Notes under the pieces: model-generated
What the model saw: the letters and a program-made list of their open reading frames with translations, nothing else
Told to the model about the DNA's origin: nothing
Database searches by the model: none
Shown: positions 37,501 to 45,422 of the stretch, piece by piece
Position numbering within the stretch: the stretch's first letter is position 1
Layout of the letters: the number at the start of each line of letters is the position of its first letter
Translations under genes and position numbers: made by a program
Origin: Paramoeba atlantica
Taxonomy: Eukaryota > Discosea
Assembly (NCBI GenBank): GCA_977017575.1
Contig: CDRNVI010000023.1
Span: 394,850 to 458,849, forward strand
Direction of reading: 5' to 3'
DNA: 64,000 nt

Positions 37501-40110
37501 TCCTGCTGCAATCTAAGTTTTGATGCCATTTCTGGAGCACACACTGTTCCTCTCGAATTTACCTTTTCCAAGAGTTTTCCCCGAACGCAGTCTTCACCTA
37601 AAACCAATGTAGCGCAAAGCAACACAAAGGAAGGTCATTTTTCGTACTCTTCGAAGGATAAAAATTCTTTTTCGCTTGAAAATATTCCATGTGATGTTAC
37701 ACTATGTGCCATCGTACGAGATTCTACTCGAGACATACTTTATTTTGTACGATGGGAAAATTTGCCTTTTGCCTCTGCCACGGAGCCAACAGATGCAGAA
37801 CCCTGTGTTTATTTGTGCGAAATACCCGCGCCTTCCCTGTTGTTTGATCTTGTCGAAAAAGCGCAAAATATTACAAACGAGGCTGCGAATCAAGTTGTGC
37901 AACATGATCTTGAACTCAACAAAGAACCTCCAAAAGAGGATGCAGAAAAAAAGAATTCGTCCTCGGAGATTTTATCTAAAAATACGGCAGTCAGCAACAA
38001 ACGTGGTTCTCATTCAGAGCGCAAAGCTTTTTGGTCACAGCGTGAAGCATTTGACCAAAAATTGGGAGGCGTTGTAAGCTCTATGCAGGAAGATGTTTGG
38101 GGTTCTCTCTGCTATGCGTTACTTCCCTCTTTTCGAATGGATGCAGATCGATTTGAACATGTAGAGAATACAGAACCCACAAAAAGTGAAACAACCTCTT
38201 TATCTCATGAGGAAAAATTCTCCTTAAAGGAAAAAGCGCTGCTTTCTAAATATCGCACTCGAATTTATGCACTCTTTCTTAAAGGTAATTCCGATTCTGA
38301 AATAGATTCTTCGCGAGCACAAACAATGCAAAATGATAACTTTTCCTGTGTCTTGGGCGTGCTATCCGCCTTCATACGATCGGTTCCTTTTCTTGAAAAT
38401 CCTCCCACCATCGAATCATGTTCAAACCGTATTGACACCTCCAAAGCATCCACATCGTCTACGACTCCAGCCGACCGGCTTTTAGATCTTATATCCTATT
38501 CGATTTGCTCCGACGCTTCTATTCTCATGGAAACAGAACCTTTTAAGAAACGTTTAAAAGACCTCTTACTAGAATTCTATGAAGACTCTTGTGAAATGTA
38601 CGATTCCATTTTTGATGGGATCCTGCCTCAAAAACTTTCCTTCAATGTTTCGGAGAATCCATCGTACACTTCTACGCTTTCTGGAACGTCTCCAAAGTTG
38701 AGTTCTTCGCCCCTTTTAGCGAATCTCTCCGAAACGGATTCAACTTCCTCGTCTTTCTCAAGAACAAAGCGCTTGCTTTCTCACCGTAAACTTTGGCTTT
38801 TGTTCGACCAGCAACCTCTGAATTCTCAAGGTCTCACACTTCATCATTTCCCATGGGAATCTCTTCCCTGTTTTCGATGGTTTCACAAAGGCAAACCATC
38901 TTCTCATATGGTTCGAATTCCCTCTTTGCGATATGCGATGCAAAGCGTATCGAATTTTGCATTTTTGAATGCACAAAAATGCTCCAAAAATACACATTTT
39001 AATGCTGTGTCTCCAAAACAGAACATCAAAGGATTAAAAACGAATACTTTGAGATCGGATCAAGCCTATCCCTATTCTCTGTATTACTGTTTGAATCCGA
39101 TGGGCGATACCCATCGGTCACAGGAAACGTTAGAACCTCTTTTACGCAAACTTCCCAACAGCACGGGAAGTGTTGGAAAAATAAAGAGAGATGGATACTC
39201 AACGGTGGACTGTTGCGATCCGATTTCAGGTTTGCATACAGGAGGGACGTTTCTGTATGTTGGACATGGCAGCGGCTATCGAATTCTTCCTCGACATAAA
39301 TTGCTGACATGTGCAGGAAAAATGAGACGAAGGGAAGCCGAGAAATCCAAACGATATTCGGAAGATCGTGAGGGAGATCAGGAATCTTTGACAGAAAATG
39401 AAGAGCCCACGCCAAGGAAAAGTTTTTCGGAGTATCTAAAAACACCGTTTTCTCTTTTGGGGAAACTAAAAGAATATATCAAACCCTCATCCGAATCCTC
39501 TACGAATAATACGGATAATAACAAATCCTCGGAAGTCGAAATGTCGACGGGAAAAGAAGATTCCGAAGAAGTTTCTCGACACTCCCATACATTACTGGAT
39601 GAAGCGCAAGATGGGAATTTTACAGAATTGCAAGCTTCCACCCGTAGTGCATCTTCATTGGTCTCATCTTCTATTCTTCCTTCTCACACTGTGCTACTTA
39701 TGGGTTGCTCCAGTGCATCCTTGAGTGAAGGTCCGTATGCGATTCCTTACACTTTACTTCACTTTGGGGTGCGTCAAGTCCTGTGCACTTTATGGGATAT
39801 AACAGATGGCGAAATTGATCGCTACACGAAGCAATATCTCAAAACTGCATTTTTACCTCAGGAAACCGATTCCGATGGAAAACCAGAAGCGAACGGGTCT
39901 GCTCGATCTTTGAGCGAAAACGTTGAAACAGAAATGGGGAATCTTTGCTTGAAGAAAGGAAGTGCCACTTCATCTAAAATCGTTGTCCTTGAAACAGATC
40001 GAAACGTGCTCCCCAAAGATTTTGACCTGCACCACAACATGTTACGCGCACGAGAAGCCCCAAGGCTGTTTTATCTCACAAGTTCATCTGTAGTCTGTTA
40101 TGGCACCTAA
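34579..40110 (+). CDS. ESP1: Separase (peptidase C50)
   Basis: 1843 residues. It is the caspase-like protease that cuts cohesin at anaphase. The C-terminal catalytic domain is clear: LNPMGDTHRSQETLE, then FLYVGHGSGYRILPR with catalytic His1563, then LLMGCSSASLSEGPYAIPYT with catalytic Cys1710, and the following strand RQVLCTLWDITDGEID. In animal and yeast separases these two residues are about 26 apart. Here 147 residues separate them, with a Ser/Glu/Lys-rich insert of about 120 residues (1575-1695). The N-terminal 1400 residues are helical with Ser-rich linkers, as usual for the TPR-like superhelix that binds securin. No securin candidate is seen nearby. Confidence 0.93.
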   Translation: MVLLSTHLPSSRSQKHRSQLHRTQTEHSDCKDHVNGSITSSQSSEHSDTSLVPQESNSPSSSNLKPSSHLHDLERTKVSFLSKAQCSHELFSSSQLKTLSQSKSDLSAWKGWIHTLNVMDHAVRVFQVTQHLSSGASTKPFAKPLAFEVAHILRQKKCDSVVLKWPFESDFMWESLDDVTLHGRSQLPLCCSLYMQSTLFLLLLALYDATERYSEDNIAKAETDDLSSLNSSLSLLAFCFSYANDASQSMENQRLSSPKPERHMDQNLEKCKDLCDKIYLYGLHFVCKIAMGNLKDASHPIWILLAHLFSRQTQQAKNKDLMIVPGNSIISKGQGNPSKDSLSKEFKNLRFPINLSSSIFQNVESCLTALLARLIQESWKDFQLGQQKTFNFLQSKLDCTALCHVVTQSRSRTSPKGFQIDLGNDSSKYIPALSSLFLIRFAAVCLLPWIRRMKSEKGTSVVLPKKMHTLLMFIAHSLHYEGYTPLAFELWNSLCDEKCCDQSDLYKKDAYLSHALTMGNLEIISKWVDSTQDTLEFLQKLHISGHSLKAETGAADPLQRGSQIAETETTLNDLSVFKRIFTLYHNSFSESSSFPAENILADLLPLLQKYIPWIVDTQHFCDASHLNLLNEKETNTPRDTQPQNTVIPKRNTENDTEKTADAISSLPAEHSNEKTSNTNETVIKTQTKNKSHSISSLETAHYIIDSCFLVAELFLSRGDIPSATRSLCAVLSVLLGSATLLSTRHLLRVLECFSLLSGSVESLVSFSSNDFNDVVQTYRTRSLFAFVSPVSFTRWAFREREFEMRISPGMIYSSLNNDGSDSIEDDRNDKVTNVLSLMEVKERNYLAPRSLHDINDAFNSLHSMQRTLTEVKKDEHRQIEHLISTALDADRTLQCPQRLFVLKEFMSRIERLLRRTLKLRSEATKYRLFPMHFGTLHHTCSGHCHANDRKEFHLTLARIAILWGFTSLAATQLLSCCNLSFDAISGAHTVPLEFTFSKSFPRTQSSPKTNVAQSNTKEGHFSYSSKDKNSFSLENIPCDVTLCAIVRDSTRDILYFVRWENLPFASATEPTDAEPCVYLCEIPAPSLLFDLVEKAQNITNEAANQVVQHDLELNKEPPKEDAEKKNSSSEILSKNTAVSNKRGSHSERKAFWSQREAFDQKLGGVVSSMQEDVWGSLCYALLPSFRMDADRFEHVENTEPTKSETTSLSHEEKFSLKEKALLSKYRTRIYALFLKGNSDSEIDSSRAQTMQNDNFSCVLGVLSAFIRSVPFLENPPTIESCSNRIDTSKASTSSTTPADRLLDLISYSICSDASILMETEPFKKRLKDLLLEFYEDSCEMYDSIFDGILPQKLSFNVSENPSYTSTLSGTSPKLSSSPLLANLSETDSTSSSFSRTKRLLSHRKLWLLFDQQPLNSQGLTLHHFPWESLPCFRWFHKGKPSSHMVRIPSLRYAMQSVSNFAFLNAQKCSKNTHFNAVSPKQNIKGLKTNTLRSDQAYPYSLYYCLNPMGDTHRSQETLEPLLRKLPNSTGSVGKIKRDGYSTVDCCDPISGLHTGGTFLYVGHGSGYRILPRHKLLTCAGKMRRREAEKSKRYSEDREGDQESLTENEEPTPRKSFSEYLKTPFSLLGKLKEYIKPSSESSTNNTDNNKSSEVEMSTGKEDSEEVSRHSHTLLDEAQDGNFTELQASTRSASSLVSSSILPSHTVLLMGCSSASLSEGPYAIPYTLLHFGVRQVLCTLWDITDGEIDRYTKQYLKTAFLPQETDSDGKPEANGSARSLSENVETEMGNLCLKKGSATSSKIVVLETDRNVLPKDFDLHHNMLRAREAPRLFYLTSSSVVCYGT

Positions 40111-40318
40111 TATCACATTCTCTTTTCAACTCTGTCTTACGCACAAAAATACCGCAAAATATTTCAAGGAAAAATACACGTTTTCCTTCAAAAACATTTT
40201 TTTTTCAAATTTTTATCTTCAATCCAAATTTTTTAATCATAATCCTATTTATATTATTCTTATATTTTTTTGAAGCTCATTTTTTTCTTCCCTCTTTTTC
40301 TCCCTCCTTCCTTCCTCC
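40111..40318 (+). promoter_or_regulatory. Spacer with T-rich tract, AG and C/T leader of NOP58
   Basis: An AT-rich stretch ends in 'tatatttttttgaag', a candidate acceptor. A 36-base C/T tract ('catttttttcttccc...') then runs to the ATG. Confidence 0.35.
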
Positions 40319-41599
40319 ATGTCCTACGCCCTTGCGGAGCTCCCCGCAGGCTACGCCCTCATCCGCCTCGAAACCGCCGACACCCCCACACTCCACGCGC
40401 TCCACAAATTCAAATCCACCAAGGAGGCGCTGCAATCCACCAGCGCTCTTCTTCAAAGCGAACTCTCCCAGCCGCTTAAAAAATTCCTAAAACGCAATCT
40501 CCCGAAAGAGCAGGTCGAGAGCCTCAGCGTTCTGGATGCGAAATTGGGCAAACTGATCAAATCGGAGCTCAAACTCCCGATTATCCATGGGGATGAGGTG
40601 CTGGACCAGATGCGGCTGATTCGTGGCGCCATGCACAATCTGCTTACGGAAATTTCCCCCACACAGATGCACCAATCCAGTCTGGGACTCTCCCATCATT
40701 TGAATCGCTACAAACTTCGGTTTTCTCCGGAGAAAATTGACATGATGGTGGTGCAAGCCGTAGCCTTGCTCGATGATTTGGATAAAGAATTAAACAAATA
40801 CGCCATGCGTGCCCGTGAGTGGTACGGCTGGCATTTTCCGGAACTTAGCAAACTGATTGCGGATAATGTGGTGTATGCGAAAATCGCGTGTGCCATGAAA
40901 ACACGCGATCACGCGAAAGAAGCCAACCTCGAGTCTTTTCTCTCCGAGGAGGAGGCCGGGAAAATTCGAGAAGCGGCTCGACTCTCCATGGGGACCGAAA
41001 TCAGTGAGGACGACGTGGAGAACATCTGTGCGCTTTGCACGGAGGTGATCTCGACGTCTCACTACCGCGAGCAGCTCGCGGCGTACCTCTCGAACCGGAT
41101 GAAAGCGATTGCGCCGAATTTAACCACCATGGTGGGGGAACAAATCGGGGCCCGGTTGATTCAAAAAGCCGGGAGTTTACTGGCGCTGGCAAAGTTCCCC
41201 GCCTCTACGGTGCAAATTTTAGGCGCCGAGAAAGCTCTTTTTCGCGCGCTGAAGAAGAAGCAGGCCACCCCGAAGTATGGGCTGCTGTATAACGCCTCCT
41301 TGGTGACGCAGGCTCCGACACAGAATAAGGGCACCATGTCGCGTGTGCTGGCCGCGAAGACCTCGTTAAGCGCCCGGGTGGATAGTTTCGCGGAAAGTGA
41401 AATGGCCCCGGCCGCGGAGTACCGTGAAAAAGTGCTCCAGCGCTTGAAATCGTTTGAGGAGACCGTGGCGTACGGGCGTACCGGAAAAACGAGAGGCGCG
41501 AACGTGGGGGCGTCTGGAGGAGGAGAGGGGGGACCTCCGAAACGGCATCGAGTGGAGGAAGGGGAAGGGGGGAGAGAGGGAAAGTCGCGAAAGATGTGA
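40319..41599 (+). CDS. NOP58: NOP58/Nop5, core box C/D snoRNP protein
   Basis: 426 residues. It is the nucleolar scaffold of box C/D snoRNPs that guide 2'-O-methylation of rRNA. The N-terminal domain starts MSYALAELPAGYALIRLE. The NOSIC/Nop core includes LGLSHHLNRYKLRFSPEKID, AREWYGWHFPEL, and the RNP-contact block VGEQIGARLIQKAGSL followed by PASTVQILGAEKALF and YGLLYNASLV. SHHxxRYKLxFSxxKxD is typical of NOP58 rather than NOP56. The C terminus is short and basic/Gly-rich (GGGEGGPPKRHRVEEGEGG) in place of the long KKE tail of other NOP58s. The 3' end of the gene is strongly G-rich. Confidence 0.95.
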   Translation: MSYALAELPAGYALIRLETADTPTLHALHKFKSTKEALQSTSALLQSELSQPLKKFLKRNLPKEQVESLSVLDAKLGKLIKSELKLPIIHGDEVLDQMRLIRGAMHNLLTEISPTQMHQSSLGLSHHLNRYKLRFSPEKIDMMVVQAVALLDDLDKELNKYAMRAREWYGWHFPELSKLIADNVVYAKIACAMKTRDHAKEANLESFLSEEEAGKIREAARLSMGTEISEDDVENICALCTEVISTSHYREQLAAYLSNRMKAIAPNLTTMVGEQIGARLIQKAGSLLALAKFPASTVQILGAEKALFRALKKKQATPKYGLLYNASLVTQAPTQNKGTMSRVLAAKTSLSARVDSFAESEMAPAAEYREKVLQRLKSFEETVAYGRTGKTRGANVGASGGGEGGPPKRHRVEEGEGGREGKSRKM

Positions 41600-42050
41600 A
41601 AAGTTGAAGAAAGGGGGTAAAAAAGTGGGAGTGGGGGTATTTTTTGAAGAAATTGGAGGGTAGGGGTAAAGAAATAAGGGGGAATGGTTTTGTTTAAGAG
41701 CGTATTGAATGGTTTTTAATAGCAGAATAAATTTGCAGGTTTGAATCATTTTGTAGTACAGTAAATTCCCGAAACAATTTTTTGGACGCAAGTAGAGAGA
41801 GTAGTTGTTGTCACAAACTACAAGTACCCGAAAACATTTGTGTACAAATTTTTGGCTCTTTTTTATTTATGTGAAATTAACGTTGTCATTTTGCAAAGTG
41901 GTCAACCTCGCACGTATTTTACATGATAATTTGAAACAAAAGATAATTTTCTTTATCAAGTCCTGTATTTCCAGCAGTTTTTTATTTCATTTGTCCGCTA
42001 GTCTAACTTCGTTTTTTGCAATCCCATTTCTCCCTCTTCTATACATAAAA
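41600..42050. other. Spacer before GRP170-type Hsp70
   Basis: G-rich 3' flank of NOP58, then AT-rich. The downstream frame is open through 41805-42050 but has no ATG until 42051. 'ttcatttgtccgctag' is a candidate acceptor, and a C/T tract lies at 42022-42042. No separate gene. Confidence 0.4.
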
Positions 42051-45000
42051 ATGCCATCTGCGCTAAGGAAACCTACCGAAGCACGTTCTTATATACAATC
42101 CCTAAGGCGACTTTCCCTTTTCTTTACGCTTCTTCTCTGCAGTTTCGGGTACGGACCTTTTTTCTCGCATCGGAACACGAAATCTTTCCACCCGCACTCC
42201 TCTTTTTCCCTTCCGGGAGTTCGTGCCGAAATGGTGGGTATTGATTTGGGATCGGAATTTGTAAAACTTGCCAAAGTGCAGTCCGGTCCCTCCCGAGGGG
42301 CTCCGATTGAGATTGTGCTCAACGAACAGACACGACGAAAAACACCCAACGTGGTGGGGTTCCGAAATTCTGATTTATACGTGGGTGAGAACGCAAAGGC
42401 GTTATGTGGTCGTTTTCCTCAACATATGGCGCCTATGATGAATCGAATTGTGGGGGAAAGTTTTGATTCGAACGGATTTACGGATGAGAAAGAATCGGAA
42501 AACGGTGATTCGGAAGCCCATCCCCACGAGCGCACCTCTTTAAAAGACTGGTTTTCACGTGATTTAGCCTTTACCAATCAAATCGAGCGTAACCCCGCAC
42601 GTAACACCTTTTCCGTCGTTCTCCCGGCTGCCCCTTCTCCCTTTCTTCCCACCGAAGAAAATGTCGACCTCTCGGAGGGAACCTCAGAAGAAACCTCACC
42701 CCCTGCATCCCCAAACACCCCAATCTCCCCTCTACCCTCCGGCATCCACCCCTACGACCCCGAAACCCTTCTCGGTTTCCTCTTCTCCTATCTCTATGAT
42801 CTCACCAAAGCCGCAAACCTCCACCTCCCCTCCTCCCCTTCGTTGTCTCCAAAACCGAGGGCCCAAAAAATAAAGAAACAAAAATCAAATCAACCTAAAT
42901 CTTTTTCAAAAGAATCAGAAGATTCTAAAGAAGAATTTCACGAATCTTTTATGGCTCCTCAAATGAAGAATATTGAAGCCGCTCTGGTCGTTCCCTATTT
43001 CTTCAACACACGACAACGCGAGGGTTTGGTCCATGCCGCGGCGCTGGGAGGGATTGCGGTGAACGCCATCCTCCACACCACAACCGCGGTCGCGCTGCAC
43101 TACGGGGTCCAAAACCGAGGCCTGGGCAACGCTTCGCTGTATTTTATGGTGTTCGACATGGGCGCCTCTCGCACCGAGGCGGGGATTTATCACTATGAGC
43201 CTCCGGAACCGGGCGCCCCGAACGCGGAGGCTTTTGGCACACTTCGCACCGTTTCACTCGCGAGTGATCGGTTTTTAGGTACCCGATTGTTTGATCGTCG
43301 TCTCGCGGAGGTGATCGCTGCGGAATTCACCGCGAAAACGAAAATAAAGATTGACCTTTCATTAGGGGCAAAGGCCTCGGTGGCGGAACGAAAAGGTTCA
43401 GCCTCATTGTTGCGCGCCGCAAATGGGCTGCGGGAAGTGCTAAGTGCGAATCGGTACGCTCCGGTTACGGTGGAGAGTATTGTCCAGGATCGGGACTTTT
43501 CGACCACCATCACACGTGAGCTTTTTGAATCAAAATGTGTGGATCTATTTGAACGTGCACGGCGGGTCGCGGAAAAGGCCCTCCAAAGAGCGAATCTTTC
43601 GCCGGATGATTTAGCCTCATTGGAGATTCACGGTGGAGGGGTACGGATGCCCAAGATTCTGGATGATTTAGCGCAGTTTTATGGTAAACCGGTTGATCGC
43701 ACGTTAAATGGGGACGAAAGTGCAGCGCTGGGGGCTGCGTTTTATGCTGCAAAACGAAGCGGAATGTTTTCTGCTCGAGGCTTTCGCATTGAAGAGCTAA
43801 ATCCGCATTCGCTGGACTTTGTGGTGTCCGATGGGAAGGCTGTGCCGGAGAGTGCAGAGCCAATGGCAGAGGAAAATTCTGAAATCGACACCAATTCGGT
43901 ACTAGGGGATGACACAAAGGCGGCCGTTGCAAAAGGTAAAATCTCGACTCCCCGAACTCTTTTTGTGGGATATAACTCATCTTATCCGAGCTCACGAAAA
44001 ACTATTACGCTTCATCGCACAGAGGATTTTTCAGTTTCTTTTCGTGAGGACAAACGTCTTGAGAACACAGTCACGCTTTCTCCGATTCATGACGCACTTA
44101 CGTCCTGGGGTTACTTCGACCCCGAGTTGTCTCATCCGGATAATAAACAGAAGGTACAGCTGGAAACCAGAATTGGGGAAAACGGCATTTTAGACGTTTC
44201 ACAAGCGGAATTAGTATTCAACCAGTGGCGTAATATTTCTCGAATGGTCCGAAAACGAGCTGTAGCAAAACCGAATCAAGGTGGAGAACAGGAAAACTCG
44301 GAAATGCAAAACGTTGAAAAAGGAGAAAATCAAAAGGATTCGGCACTATCCGAAAATAATTCTGCGGTATCACAAGAAAAGACAACATCTGACGTCGAAA
44401 ATGAAGTTGAAACAATGAAAACAAATGAAGAACCTGCGACGAAAGAATCAAATTCTTCTGTACAGTCAGACAACTCATCTGCCAAAGACTTCACAACCCC
44501 TACCGATCTCAACAACGACCTCGTTTTTGAACGCGAATACAAACTTGAGCTCACTGAACATCGCACCCCGTTAAATCTTATCTGGACCTATTCCTTCCCT
44601 CAACCCCTTAGTTCACACGACAGAATACAAACGCAGTCGTTTCTGCATCGACAACTTGCCTATGAGACACACAAACGAAAAACAGCCGCGGCTAAGAATG
44701 ATCTCGAGGCTTTGCTTTTGGACACTCTTACCGAATGGATTCCCCATCACCGAACGTATGGGTTTATTAAAAAACATGAAGAAGAACCGATACGCACAAT
44801 TATGGAAGATATTAAGGCATGGCTGGAAGAGGGAGATGGATGCACCATGTCGGTAACACATTTCCATTTTGAGGAAAAAATTCGTGAGGTTCATGCCGAA
44901 AAAGAAAAAATTGAGGAACGCAAAAGGCCGAAAAGGGAAGAGAAAACTATGAGTAATGAAACGGCAGGAAATGGAAGCAATGCTTCGCAAGCTGCGCCTT

Positions 45001-45092
45001 CTTCTGGTGTAGACGGAAATGATACCTCTACCGAAATGGACACAGAATCCGTATCCTCAACTAATTCTGCTACGCAGAAAGAAGAATTGTAG
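42051..45092 (+). CDS. HYOU1: GRP170/HYOU1-type ER Hsp70 with KEEL tail
   Basis: 1013 residues. A large Hsp70 (Hsp110/GRP170 group) acting as ER chaperone and as nucleotide-exchange factor for BiP. The N terminus has a hydrophobic signal (LSLFFTLLLCSFGYGPFF). The ATPase domain starts EMVGIDLGSEFVKLAKVQ, with APIEIVLNEQTRRKTPNVVG (a GRP170 mark), VVPYFFNTRQREGL, FDMGASRTEAGIY, and LEIHGGGVRMPKI. A low-complexity insert (about 195-285) splits the ATPase domain. The C-terminal half has an acidic Ser/Asn/Glu linker (about 730-825) and a helical lid. The protein ends QKEEL; KEEL is a known variant of the KDEL retrieval signal. ATG at 42051 is chosen because it gives the signal peptide. Confidence 0.9.
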   Translation: MPSALRKPTEARSYIQSLRRLSLFFTLLLCSFGYGPFFSHRNTKSFHPHSSFSLPGVRAEMVGIDLGSEFVKLAKVQSGPSRGAPIEIVLNEQTRRKTPNVVGFRNSDLYVGENAKALCGRFPQHMAPMMNRIVGESFDSNGFTDEKESENGDSEAHPHERTSLKDWFSRDLAFTNQIERNPARNTFSVVLPAAPSPFLPTEENVDLSEGTSEETSPPASPNTPISPLPSGIHPYDPETLLGFLFSYLYDLTKAANLHLPSSPSLSPKPRAQKIKKQKSNQPKSFSKESEDSKEEFHESFMAPQMKNIEAALVVPYFFNTRQREGLVHAAALGGIAVNAILHTTTAVALHYGVQNRGLGNASLYFMVFDMGASRTEAGIYHYEPPEPGAPNAEAFGTLRTVSLASDRFLGTRLFDRRLAEVIAAEFTAKTKIKIDLSLGAKASVAERKGSASLLRAANGLREVLSANRYAPVTVESIVQDRDFSTTITRELFESKCVDLFERARRVAEKALQRANLSPDDLASLEIHGGGVRMPKILDDLAQFYGKPVDRTLNGDESAALGAAFYAAKRSGMFSARGFRIEELNPHSLDFVVSDGKAVPESAEPMAEENSEIDTNSVLGDDTKAAVAKGKISTPRTLFVGYNSSYPSSRKTITLHRTEDFSVSFREDKRLENTVTLSPIHDALTSWGYFDPELSHPDNKQKVQLETRIGENGILDVSQAELVFNQWRNISRMVRKRAVAKPNQGGEQENSEMQNVEKGENQKDSALSENNSAVSQEKTTSDVENEVETMKTNEEPATKESNSSVQSDNSSAKDFTTPTDLNNDLVFEREYKLELTEHRTPLNLIWTYSFPQPLSSHDRIQTQSFLHRQLAYETHKRKTAAAKNDLEALLLDTLTEWIPHHRTYGFIKKHEEEPIRTIMEDIKAWLEEGDGCTMSVTHFHFEEKIREVHAEKEKIEERKRPKREEKTMSNETAGNGSNASQAAPSSGVDGNDTSTEMDTESVSSTNSATQKEEL

Positions 45093-45422
45093 CCTCACAA
45101 AATCACAAAAGACGGACGTGGTTCAACGAAACAGGGATGATGAAATCTTAAAATAGACGCCATTTTGCTTCTTTTTGCTGTCTTCATCTTTTAAGTCATT
45201 TTCTAACACGTTTTGCGTACAGCAACTTATGGGCGATGCATTTCGTTGTTATTGAATGAATAAATTATGTCCCTTTTTTGGTTAAAATTCGTAATATGCA
45301 CCATTGTATTACTTACCATAATGACTTCAATTTTATGATCTGCTTTTTAAAGCTCCTGATTTCTCACCTATTTTTTCAGTAAATTAGACCCAAACGTTCG
45401 CTTGGTACGCTTCCTATTTTTA
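45093..45422. other. Spacer
   Basis: AT-rich, no gene. 'cacctattttttcag' at about 45365-45379 is a good pyrimidine-tract/AG acceptor candidate for the next gene. Confidence 0.45.
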
